Below, piece after piece: positions 40,523 to 48,216 of a stretch of DNA of 64,000 nt (position 1 is the stretch's first letter; each line of letters opens with the position of its first letter). The notes under the pieces are model-generated. The model did no database searches. It was not told the DNA's origin and saw only the letters and a program-made list of their open reading frames with translations. The DNA lies in contig NZ_JAXAFJ010000002.1 of NCBI RefSeq assembly GCF_033898525.1, positions 372,001 through 436,000 on the forward strand. The letters are read 5' to 3'. The stretch comes from Flaviflagellibacter rhizophilus (GTDB taxonomy: Bacteria > Pseudomonadota > Alphaproteobacteria > Rhizobiales > Methylopilaceae). A program made the translations under genes and the position numbers.

Positions 40523-42290
40523 AAAGCGTCCCTCCCTTCGTGGTGTGCTGCGGCAGGTCGCCCATGGCACCGACGAAGCCGAGCGCCGCCGTCTTGTCCC
40601 GCGCGTCGAGATCGCCTGACACGATCACCCCCGGCCAACCGCCGACGCCGGCGAGGATGGCCACATACTGATGCCCGTCGGGACCGCGATAGGTGGTGGG
40701 CTGGCCGATGATCCCCGAAGAAGTCTTGAACTGCCAGAGCACCTCTCCGCTCCGGGCGTCCACGGCTTTGAACCAGCCCTCCATGGTCCCGTAGAAGACG
40801 ACATCGCCCGCCGTGACCAGCGCCCCGCTCCAGACGGGGAACGGCTCGTTGATCGTCCACACCTCCTTGCCGGCGCGGATGTCCCAGGCGGAGAACTCGC
40901 CGCGATGGCCACCGGGGCCGGGCTTCATGTGGACATTGGCGCCGACATAGGGCGTGCCGGCGATGTAGTTCGGCTCGACGCCCTCGAAGTCCATGCACAG
41001 GTTGGCGTGCGGAAGGTAGAGCAGCCCAGTCCGCGGCGAGAAGGCGGACGGGTTCCAGTCCTTGGCGCCGGAGGCATTGGGGCAGATGTCGCGCACCACC
41101 TTGCCGGTTTTAGGCTCCTTCTCGGACACCATGTGCGGGCGCCCGGTCTTAAGATCGACGCCGCTGATCGCCGTCAGCGCGTGGAACGGGTTTGCGGACA
41201 GCACCTCGCCCGTCGTGCGGTCCAGCACATAAACGAAGCCGTTCCGCTCCGGCCGCACCAGCACTTTGCGGGGCTCTCCGTTCCAGTCCATGTCGAGCAG
41301 GATCTGCTCGTTGATCCCGTCATGGTCGTAAACGTCGTGCGGGCTCCACTGGTAGAACCACCGGGCCGCGCCCGTATCGGGATTGCGCGCGAAGATGCCG
41401 GCCGTCCACTTGTTGTCGCCGGGGCGGGCCTCATGGTTCCAGGGGCCGGGATTGCCGGTGCCGTGGTAGATCAGGTCGAGGTCGGGATCGTAGGAGATCC
41501 AGCCCCACATATTGCCGCCGCCCTGCCGCCACGCCTCCGGCGGCCAGGTGGTCACGCCGAGATCGGTGCCCCGGTCGTTCTCGTAGAACGGCTTGAACTC
41601 CGGGCCGATCAGGACATCGCCGTCCGGCCCTGTCGCCCAGGCCGTCCAGCGCACCTCGCCGCTGTTTATGTCGAGCGCCTTTAGCCAACCCCGGACGCCG
41701 TACTCGCCACCGGAATTGCCGACGAGCACCTTATCCTTCACCACCAGCGGAGCCATGGTGGTGGTCTCGCCTATATTGATGTCGCCGACCTTGACCCGCC
41801 ACACCTCCCGGCCCGTCTCGGCATCGACCGCGACGGTGTGGGCGTCCAGCGTGTTGTAGAAGATCTTGCCCTCGGCATAGGTCGGGCCGCGATTGACGAC
41901 GTCGCAGCACGCCACGCCCTGAGAGGCCGGCTCCGCCTTCGGATCGTAGCGCCACTTCATCGGCGCGCCGGGCCGGGCGAGGTCAAGCGCGTAGAGGATG
42001 TTTGGCCAGGGGCTCAGCACATACATGGTGCTGCCGACGACGAGCGGCGCCGCCTCTTGCCCCCGGTTCACCCCAGTGGAGAAGGTGAAGGCAACCTGCA
42101 GGCCTTTGACGTTCCCCGTGTTGATCTCGTCGAGGCCGCTGAACCGCGTGCTGGCATAGTTCTTCGCCGGCATGGTCCACTGGCCGTCCTCCGGCGGAGC
42201 AGCGGATGGTGGCGGCGCGATGGCGGGTTGTTGCGCAAGCGCGGGCGCCATGGACAACAGTGCCAGCAAGAGCAAAACACCGGAACGCAT
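40503..42290 (-). CDS. Lanthanide-type PQQ-dependent alcohol dehydrogenase (XoxF/ExaF-like)
   Basis: 595 residues. Signal peptide MRSGVLLLLALLSMAPALAQ; then an eight-bladed propeller with tryptophan-docking repeats. The adjacent-cysteine disulfide next to PQQ is in QGVACCDVVNRG. The active site reads HDVYDHDGINEQ: catalytic Asp plus a second Asp two residues later, the mark of enzymes that use lanthanide instead of calcium (MxaF has Ala there). PGPWNHEARPGDNKWTAG is the usual neighbouring block. The sequence seems closer to the methanol/ethanol (ExaF-type) group than to classical XoxF, so the substrate could be ethanol or another primary alcohol. ATG 42288-42290 with AGG upstream was chosen over a GTG two codons earlier. 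Confidence 0.9.
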   Translation of the reverse strand: MRSGVLLLLALLSMAPALAQQPAIAPPPSAAPPEDGQWTMPAKNYASTRFSGLDEINTGNVKGLQVAFTFSTGVNRGQEAAPLVVGSTMYVLSPWPNILYALDLARPGAPMKWRYDPKAEPASQGVACCDVVNRGPTYAEGKIFYNTLDAHTVAVDAETGREVWRVKVGDINIGETTTMAPLVVKDKVLVGNSGGEYGVRGWLKALDINSGEVRWTAWATGPDGDVLIGPEFKPFYENDRGTDLGVTTWPPEAWRQGGGNMWGWISYDPDLDLIYHGTGNPGPWNHEARPGDNKWTAGIFARNPDTGAARWFYQWSPHDVYDHDGINEQILLDMDWNGEPRKVLVRPERNGFVYVLDRTTGEVLSANPFHALTAISGVDLKTGRPHMVSEKEPKTGKVVRDICPNASGAKDWNPSAFSPRTGLLYLPHANLCMDFEGVEPNYIAGTPYVGANVHMKPGPGGHRGEFSAWDIRAGKEVWTINEPFPVWSGALVTAGDVVFYGTMEGWFKAVDARSGEVLWQFKTSSGIIGQPTTYRGPDGHQYVAILAGVGGWPGVIVSGDLDARDKTAALGFVGAMGDLPQHTTKGGTLYVFRLP

Positions 42291-42356
42291 GATCACCTGC
42301 CCCTACGCGACAGAGGCATGATAACGCGGCCGTGAAATCCGCGGTTCCTCGGTACT

Positions 42357-43160
42357 CTAGGGCACAAACCTCCCGCGCCACAGGCCCCGCCCGGGGTCGT
42401 AGCCCAGCACGGCACCGGCGAAGAACACGGCAGTGCACCCGACGACGATGGCGAGCGAGAGGGTGTTCAGCTGAAGATAAAGAGCAAACCGGATCAACTC
42501 GACCGCGTGGCTGAACGGGTTCGCGGCAGCGATGCCAGATAGGACAGCGCTCGCTTCCTCCAGCCGCCACAGCGGGTAAAGCGCCGTGGAGGAGAAGAAC
42601 ATCGGGAAGATCACGAAGTTCATGACGCCGGCGAAGTTCTCGATCTGCCGGATCAGCGAGGAGACCAGCAGGCCGAGCGCGCCCAGCATCAAGCCCGCAA
42701 GCACGATGGCCGGCAAAGCCGCGGCATAGCCCCAGAGAGGTGGGCGCATGTGCCAGAAGCGGGCGATGATCAGGAAGGCGTAGACCATCGGCAAGGCCAC
42801 GAGCGTACTCGCGAGGAGGCGGGCCGCCAGCACGAACCATCGCGGCAGCGGGCTCGCCAGCAGCACGCGCATGGAGCCCGTCTCCCGGTCATGCACCATC
42901 GAGAGTGCGCTTTGCATGCCGTGGAACAGCAGCATCATGCCGGCGAGGCCGGGCACGACATAGGTCTCGTAGAGGATGTAGGTCTTGTAGGGCGGGATGA
43001 TCGAGAGCCCCAGCACTGCCCGGAAGCCCGCCGCGAAGACCACGAGCCAGACCAGCGGCCGCACCAGAGCCGAGACGAACCGCGCCTTCTGGGACACGAA
43101 GCGCAGCGCCTCGCGCCGGAAGATGCCGGCAAAGGCACGGGAAAGGTGCCGCGCCGTCAT
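42357..43160 (-). CDS. ABC-2 type permease, PQQ alcohol-oxidation associated
   Basis: 267 residues with six predicted helices, an ABC-2 (exporter-like) permease. Landmarks are YETYVVPGLAGMMLLFHGMQSALSMVHDRETGSMRVLLASPLPRW, the typical ABC-2 amphipathic region (read in parts), and NFVIFPMFFSSTALYPLWRL with NPFSHAVELIRFAL near the end. It overlaps the ATPase gene by 4 nt. Permeases of this set occur next to PQQ alcohol dehydrogenases, and in Pseudomonas putida the similar ped genes have been proposed to act in efflux of toxic intermediates. The substrate is not known. Confidence 0.9.
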   Translation of the reverse strand: MTARHLSRAFAGIFRREALRFVSQKARFVSALVRPLVWLVVFAAGFRAVLGLSIIPPYKTYILYETYVVPGLAGMMLLFHGMQSALSMVHDRETGSMRVLLASPLPRWFVLAARLLASTLVALPMVYAFLIIARFWHMRPPLWGYAAALPAIVLAGLMLGALGLLVSSLIRQIENFAGVMNFVIFPMFFSSTALYPLWRLEEASAVLSGIAAANPFSHAVELIRFALYLQLNTLSLAIVVGCTAVFFAGAVLGYDPGRGLWRGRFVP

Positions 43161-43876
43161 GCCGCCCGCTCCGTGGCAGCAAGGAAGGCGCGTTCCAGAT
43201 GGCCGTCCGGAGCGAAGTCGCCTGCCGGTCCAGAATGCAGCACCCTGCCCTTATGCAGCAGGACGAGCCCGTCACCGGCCTCCACCTCGTCCGCGAGATG
43301 GGTTGCCCAAAGCACCGAGAGCCCGTCCCGCTGCCGGAGCTCCCGGACATGGCGCAGAAGATCGCGCCGGGAGGCGGGATCGAGGCCGGAAGTCGGCTCA
43401 TCGAGAACGAGCAGGCGTGGCCGGTGGATCAGCGCCCGTGCCAACTCCACGCGCCGCTTCTGCCCGCCGGAGAGGATGCGCACCGTGTCACTCAGCCGGC
43501 CGGCCAATCCGGCGCGCTCCAGTTCCTCGCACGCCCGCCGCGCACTTTCCCCGGCGCCGAGCCCATAGAGCGCGCCGTGGTAGCGCAGGTTCTCGCGAAC
43601 GCTGAGATCGGGATCGAGCGTCGTCTCCTGGAACACGACGCCCATCAGCGCAAGCGCCGCCTCCGGCTCGCGCCGCAGATCGCGGCCCAGCACCCGCACC
43701 GTTCCCTGCCGCGCGTGGTAGAGCCGCGTGATCAGGGAAAGCAGCGTCGTCTTGCCGGCGCCGTTCAGTCCGAGCAGCGCGGTGAACCCGCCCGGCTGAA
43801 GGCTGAACGACACATCGGTCAGCGCCTGCCGCCGTCCGAAGCTGTGGCTGAGACCGGCGACCTCCAGCGCGTTCAC
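43157..43876 (-). CDS. ABC transporter ATP-binding protein, PQQ alcohol-oxidation associated
   Basis: 239 residues from a GTG start at 43874-43876, which overlaps the propeller gene stop as GTGA; an in-frame ATG seven codons upstream (43895-43897) is the alternative. Walker A LLGLNGAGKTTLLSLI, Q-loop GVVFQETTLDPDLSV, signature LSGGQKRRVELARALI, Walker B LLVLDEPTSGLDP, H-loop WATHLADEV are all intact, so it should be an active ATPase. It is the energiser of the permease encoded by the next gene. It matches the ATP-binding subunit class reported with PQQ-dependent alcohol dehydrogenase systems. Confidence 0.92.
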   Translation of the reverse strand: MNALEVAGLSHSFGRRQALTDVSFSLQPGGFTALLGLNGAGKTTLLSLITRLYHARQGTVRVLGRDLRREPEAALALMGVVFQETTLDPDLSVRENLRYHGALYGLGAGESARRACEELERAGLAGRLSDTVRILSGGQKRRVELARALIHRPRLLVLDEPTSGLDPASRRDLLRHVRELRQRDGLSVLWATHLADEVEAGDGLVLLHKGRVLHSGPAGDFAPDGHLERAFLAATERAA

Positions 43877-44838
43877 GGAACCACGGCCACGCCCCATGGC
43901 CCGCGCCCGACCGCGATGGTCTTGACCGGCTCATTGGTCTCCAGATCGACGATGGTGACGTCGCTGGAGGTGCCGTTCGCCGTGTAAAGCCGCCTGCCAT
44001 CCGGCGAGAGCGCCATGTGCCACACGCGCTGCCCCACAAGGAACATGCGGACGACCTCGAAGCTGGCCGGGTCCACCTCGGCCACCCGGTTCGCCGGCCC
44101 CAGCGCCACGAACGCGCGCTTGCCGTTCGGCGACATCTCGATGCCGACGGCCTGCACCAGTTCGCGCGAAACGCTCGGCACACCGAAGCTGATCTTCTTC
44201 AGCGAGGCGCGGGTGTTCGCGTCGAAAACCTCGACCGTGCCCCGGATCTCCGACGACACCCAGATCTGCGCGCCATCCGGCGTCACCATGGCCTCGCGCG
44301 GTCTCGTATCCACGAGGATGTTGTCCAGCAGTTCCATGCTTGCGGCATCAATCACATGCAGCATGCTTGTCGTCTCGGAGGTCGCCAGCACCAGCTTGCC
44401 GTCCGGGCTCACGCCCATGCCCTCGGGCTCCACGCCGACCTCGACCTCAGCCGTCACCTCAGATGAGGCGATGTCGACCGCCGACACCTTGGCATCGTCC
44501 TCATTGGCCACGAACAGCCTTTTGCCGTCGGGATGCACCGCGAACAGCTCCGGATCCTCGCCGCTGGGAATGGAGCGGACGACCTTTGCCGTCGCCACGT
44601 CCAGGACATCGATCCGGTCGTCGTCGCCCACCGCGATGAAGATGGACTTGCCGTCCACGCTGGGTGCGATGCCGCGCGGCCGGCGGCCGACATCCACGGT
44701 GGCGACCAGTTCACCGCGCTCACCGTCGATGATGGAGACGGTGTTGTCCTGCTCGTTCGACACATAGACCCGGTCCGCGAGCGCGGGGGTTGCAAGGATG
44801 AGAGCTCCCGCGAGCAGAACATCTCCTACATGCGGCAT
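43873..44838 (-). CDS. Periplasmic YVTN-type beta-propeller, PQQ-dependent catabolism associated
   Basis: 321 residues with signal peptide MPHVGDVLLAGALILATPALA. About seven repeats of the form DRVYVSNEQDNTVSIID / KSIFIAVGDDDRIDVLD / KRLFVANEDDAKVSAVD / KLVLATSETTSMLHVID run to the C-terminus: a closed seven-bladed propeller. No PQQ or metal ligand is evident, so it is probably a binding or scaffolding protein. Good ribosome-binding site (GGAGGAG) before ATG 44836-44838. Overlaps the substrate-binding protein gene by 13 nt. This propeller type is part of the four-gene set seen beside quinoprotein alcohol dehydrogenases. Confidence 0.9.
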   Translation of the reverse strand: MPHVGDVLLAGALILATPALADRVYVSNEQDNTVSIIDGERGELVATVDVGRRPRGIAPSVDGKSIFIAVGDDDRIDVLDVATAKVVRSIPSGEDPELFAVHPDGKRLFVANEDDAKVSAVDIASSEVTAEVEVGVEPEGMGVSPDGKLVLATSETTSMLHVIDAASMELLDNILVDTRPREAMVTPDGAQIWVSSEIRGTVEVFDANTRASLKKISFGVPSVSRELVQAVGIEMSPNGKRAFVALGPANRVAEVDPASFEVVRMFLVGQRVWHMALSPDGRRLYTANGTSSDVTIVDLETNEPVKTIAVGRGPWGVAVVP

Positions 44839-46013
44839 CGGCTCTCCTCCCTGTCGGTGCCCAAGGTGTCCAGCTCCGATCCACGGTGCAGGAAGCCCGG
44901 CTGGGGCGAGGCCGAGACGAGGAGCCGTGCCGTTGAGATGAGCACGGGCTGGCGCATCTGCCCATCCCAGTCTCGGAAGCTTAAGCCTTGCCCCTTGAAG
45001 CCGGCGAGCACGAAATCGGGCCCTCGCAGATAGGCGTTCAGGACGCCCGGATCGCTGCTGCGCGTGCGGATGGCCGCCTCACTTACAGCTCTCACAGCCA
45101 GCCAGGCCGCGTAGTCCGCCGCGTTCATGCGGCGACCCGCCAGTTTCTGGAATCGGCTGTGCAACTGGGCCGCGCCCCATTGCTCGTTCATGGTGCTCCA
45201 GCCGCCGGCCACGATCCCGTGCGTACCGACAACAGGCCGCGGAAGCGCCGTGCGTCCTTCCAGATAGTCCCCAAACTCGCCGCGCTCGTCAGCGACGACA
45301 AGCACATCGTGATCAGGAGCTCGCGTGAAGACGGGTATTTCGGATTGAAGTGCGACATGGCCCGTATCGGCACGCGCATTGCCGGGCTGGAACGTCCACC
45401 TTTTCTCTGCCACGATCTCTGCGCCGAACCTCTTGGCCGAGCGGTGCAGCGCCGCCGCCACCTCAATGTCGCCCTCGCCGCGTCCGACGATCAGGAACCA
45501 ACGTCGCCAGCGCTTCCAGACAAGATACTGCGCCAGTCCGTCCGCGATCTGCGCACGGCTTGGCACGGTGTGCAGCATACTTGCTCGGCAGTCCTCGTTG
45601 CGAAGCCGGTCATCGGGTGCCCGGGCATTGATAAGCCTGATGTCGGCGTGGCGTGCGGCGTCGGCGGCGGCGAGCAGATCCTCCGCATCCAGATCCGTGG
45701 TGACGAAGCGCACCCCCTGCCCGGCAAGCTCAAATAATCCCGCCGCGATATCCCCGCTGCCAATCCGTCTCTCGATCAGACGGAAGCTGTGCCCGCTGAA
45801 CCTTCCGGTAGTATTGCCATCCGCAATGGCGAGCCTCGCCCCATCAAGCCCGCTATCCGGGAGATCGGCGTCCACCGGGCTGACCTGCGTGAGCGGCGGC
45901 CGCTCCCGGCTCAGGAAGCCTATTGCCAATTCGGCGGCTTTAGCAGGCGCGACGACGAGCGAGGAGCCCAGCAGCACGAACAGCAGCGCCACAGCGATGG
46001 TCGTGGTCCTCAT
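44826..46013 (-). CDS. Branched-chain-amino-acid-type substrate-binding protein, PQQ alcohol-oxidation associated
   Basis: 395 residues. Signal peptide at the start (MRTTTIAVALLFVLLGSSLVVAPAKAAE), then a two-lobed periplasmic binding fold of the Leu/Ile/Val-binding type: LAIGFLSRERPPLTQVSP, then GLDGARLAIADGNTTGRF, and AGGWSTMNEQWGAAQLHSRF with the later RMNAADYAAWLAVRAVSEA. It is unusual that a binding protein accompanies an ABC-2 (export type) permease. The start is the ATG at 46011-46013 with GGGGGAAGG upstream; the upstream open frame is not coding. It overlaps the preceding gene by 4 nt. Confidence 0.9.
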   Translation of the reverse strand: MRTTTIAVALLFVLLGSSLVVAPAKAAELAIGFLSRERPPLTQVSPVDADLPDSGLDGARLAIADGNTTGRFSGHSFRLIERRIGSGDIAAGLFELAGQGVRFVTTDLDAEDLLAAADAARHADIRLINARAPDDRLRNEDCRASMLHTVPSRAQIADGLAQYLVWKRWRRWFLIVGRGEGDIEVAAALHRSAKRFGAEIVAEKRWTFQPGNARADTGHVALQSEIPVFTRAPDHDVLVVADERGEFGDYLEGRTALPRPVVGTHGIVAGGWSTMNEQWGAAQLHSRFQKLAGRRMNAADYAAWLAVRAVSEAAIRTRSSDPGVLNAYLRGPDFVLAGFKGQGLSFRDWDGQMRQPVLISTARLLVSASPQPGFLHRGSELDTLGTDREESRCRM

Positions 46014-46477
46014 CGCCTTCCCCCGCAGCGCTCGGGATCGCGGATGCACGCGCCTATGACGCTCAACGCCCCACGCCACTCGCTCGTTCTCGGCTCAACC
46101 TCGGCAGGGCCGGCGCGCTGCAGTTCCCGATAGGCACGTTGGGCGGAGCGGAACGCTTGTCGTACGGCTTCTCGATGACCCTTGACGACAGCCACTTGCT
46201 CGAGCGCCGCCTGAGGCACCACCGCCAGCGGCGCGTAGCACTGCTCCGACATGCACACGACGTCGCTGTCGTCCGACATGCCTCGTGGGCCGGATAGCAG
46301 TTGATAGATCGCGTATTCGCCGTTGCCGCTTGTGGTGAAGATGAAGAACCCGTCCAACCCGCGCTCGATTTCCGAGGCGATGAGGGGGCGATCTCCGTCT
46401 GCGCCGCGCACGGCTGCAGGGACCACCAGAACAGCGGCAAGAACGAGGATGCGCTTCAATCCTGCGTAAGCTGCCAT
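46010..46477 (-). CDS. Exported protein of the quinoprotein operon, hypothetical
   Basis: 155 residues from ATG 46475-46477 (a GTG one codon upstream is open). N-terminal signal (LKRILVLAAVLVVPAAVRG). Four cysteines occur as two close pairs, VVCMSEQCYAPL and GACIRDPERC, which could be disulfides in the periplasm; a helical segment lies near residues 95-120. No family was recognised. It is the first gene of the overlapping series that leads to the PQQ dehydrogenase and oxidase, and it overlaps the binding protein gene by 4 nt, so it probably belongs to the same system. Confidence 0.75.
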   Translation of the reverse strand: MAAYAGLKRILVLAAVLVVPAAVRGADGDRPLIASEIERGLDGFFIFTTSGNGEYAIYQLLSGPRGMSDDSDVVCMSEQCYAPLAVVPQAALEQVAVVKGHREAVRQAFRSAQRAYRELQRAGPAEVEPRTSEWRGALSVIGACIRDPERCGGRR

Positions 46478-46661
46478 CACCGCTTCCGACGCACTCCAGT
46501 CGCTGACTTTCCTTAGTACCGCGATCTTGCCCCCGCAGGCTCCTATGATCGGAAGAGTACCGTCAGCTATGAAGTGTGAATGCGCCCGATCTCGGCTTGG
46601 GCACTATGCATGGAGCTGAACGTCGCCGGACGTGTTGGCGCAAGCGACTGATCTTGCCAGC

Positions 46662-46919
46662 TTATCGCGTGGTCCAATTGTGATCCCCCGCAAGGGACAG
46701 GAACAAGGCGGCGGCTTCGCGCGATCGGGCGATGCGCTCCAGGTCTCCCCAGCCGATACCGCCGCTCTCGGCGCCGAAGAACACCTGCCACGCCTCTTCG
46801 GAGACCCTCCGTCCCGGAAGATCGGCCTCGATGTCCCGCATCACGCCGACAAGCGCGGGCGTGATGGAGAAGGACGGGAGTGCCTCGTCGTCATCGGGAG
46901 ATGCGCAGGATTCACACAT
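46662..46919 (-). CDS. Small protein (85 aa) after the LVIVD gene, hypothetical
   Basis: 85 residues starting MCESCASPDDDEALPSFS; the ATG at 46917-46919 overlaps the LVIVD gene stop by 8 nt. CxxC at the very start could bind metal or be redox active. The rest has predicted helices with VMRDIEADLPGRRVSEEAWQVFFGA, then GDLERIARSREAAALFLSLA. No signal peptide. Coupling with the LVIVD propeller suggests a common role. Not recognised as a known family. Confidence 0.65.
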   Translation of the reverse strand: MCESCASPDDDEALPSFSITPALVGVMRDIEADLPGRRVSEEAWQVFFGAESGGIGWGDLERIARSREAAALFLSLAGDHNWTTR

Positions 46920-48216
46920 CGCGCTCCACCGCCGCGGGAGTCGTTGCGGTGACGATCTCGAACCCGCGATCGCGGTCCAGGATGTAGACGAAGCCGCGCT
47001 CATCGACATCCACGTCGTTGCTTTGTGGCGCGACGTGACCGGGATAGGGCTCCGGCAGGTAGAAGCCGACCTCCACCGGGTGCTCGGGATCGGCGATGTC
47101 GATCACCCGCACACCACCCGCGAACCAGGTCGCATAGACGAGGCTGCCCACCTGCTTTTCCTGGAACTGATGGGCGCCGAACCGTCCGCCTGCTCCCGCA
47201 TAGGGCGACCCGCGTTCGCTGACATGGAAGGTGGAGATAGGCGTCAGGTTCGCGGGATCGCTGGCATCCATGATCCAGATGAAGCCGTGCGGCTGGCCGG
47301 GCACATGGTCGTGCTCCTCGTCGACGATCAGCGCGATCTCGCGCCCGCCGACCGGCTCCGGCAGGCGCATCAGCGTGTGCGTCGGCTCCGGGAACGGGGG
47401 ATGATAGTTGAAGCTGCCGATGGTGGTGGGGCGGGTGATGTCGGAGATGTCGATGACATAGGCGCCGGCATACCAGCACGCCGCCCACATCCGGTCGCCT
47501 TGCCGCAGCGCGTGGTGCAGGCGGTGGCGCTGGCCCTTCCATGAGGGCGTCTCGCCGCCAGCGACGTGCTGCCCTGGCATCCACCAGCGCGAAACCTCGC
47601 GCGGCGCCGCCGGGTCCGCCAGATCGTAGGTGACGAGGATGTTGCCGACATAGCCCTCCATCTCGGTCGAGATGTAGGCAAAGTCGCGGTCCATGTCGAA
47701 GCGATGGACGCCGATGCCGCCGGTGCGCACGGTGGACAACAATCGTGGATTGGCAGGATCGGCGATGTTCCAGACGCGGAAGCCCCCTTCGTCATAGCCG
47801 CGCGCCGCCCCTTCGCGCAGATCGGCCATGTCCGCCTCGGCAACGCCGATCTCGGCCGCCAGTTCTGCCTCCGTGGGCGGCCGGCCGAAGCGGGCCGACA
47901 GCACCTCGCCAGCGGCCGGCAAGCCTTCGCCCTTGCGGTAAAAATGTCGCCGGTGCCGCTCGACATTGGTGATCATCAGGTGGCCGGCCACCCGCACCTT
48001 GTGGGTATGCGAAAAGCGGCTGGGCGGTGGGATGCGAGCCACGACGACTGGATTCCATGGGTCGCGCACGTCGATGATGGAGGTGCCTTCCGGCGGCGAC
48101 ATATGCCCGACAAAGGCATAGCCGTCCTGCACCACCACTTGTCCGCCACCCATGATGTCCAACCGGGCAACAGGCCGCAGGCCTCGCGCGGTTTCCGTCT
48201 TCGGTACCGCGGTCAT
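46912..48216 (-). CDS. LVIVD-repeat beta-propeller protein
   Basis: 434 residues from ATG 48214-48216, which overlaps the tctA stop (ATGA). Repeats of LVIVD type are visible: TSIIDVRDPWNPVVVARI, FRVWNIADPANPRLLSTV, VTYDLADPAAPREVSRW, YVIDISDITRPTTIGSF, IMDASDPANLTPISTF, VRVIDIADPEHPVEVGFY. A helical insertion (about residues 105-140, FGRPPTEAELAAEIGV) interrupts the propeller. No signal peptide was seen, so it would be cytoplasmic unless exported otherwise. It is encoded directly after the tct transporter; a relative lies next to the second tct operon at 63144. Confidence 0.85.
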   Translation of the reverse strand: MTAVPKTETARGLRPVARLDIMGGGQVVVQDGYAFVGHMSPPEGTSIIDVRDPWNPVVVARIPPPSRFSHTHKVRVAGHLMITNVERHRRHFYRKGEGLPAAGEVLSARFGRPPTEAELAAEIGVAEADMADLREGAARGYDEGGFRVWNIADPANPRLLSTVRTGGIGVHRFDMDRDFAYISTEMEGYVGNILVTYDLADPAAPREVSRWWMPGQHVAGGETPSWKGQRHRLHHALRQGDRMWAACWYAGAYVIDISDITRPTTIGSFNYHPPFPEPTHTLMRLPEPVGGREIALIVDEEHDHVPGQPHGFIWIMDASDPANLTPISTFHVSERGSPYAGAGGRFGAHQFQEKQVGSLVYATWFAGGVRVIDIADPEHPVEVGFYLPEPYPGHVAPQSNDVDVDERGFVYILDRDRGFEIVTATTPAAVERDV

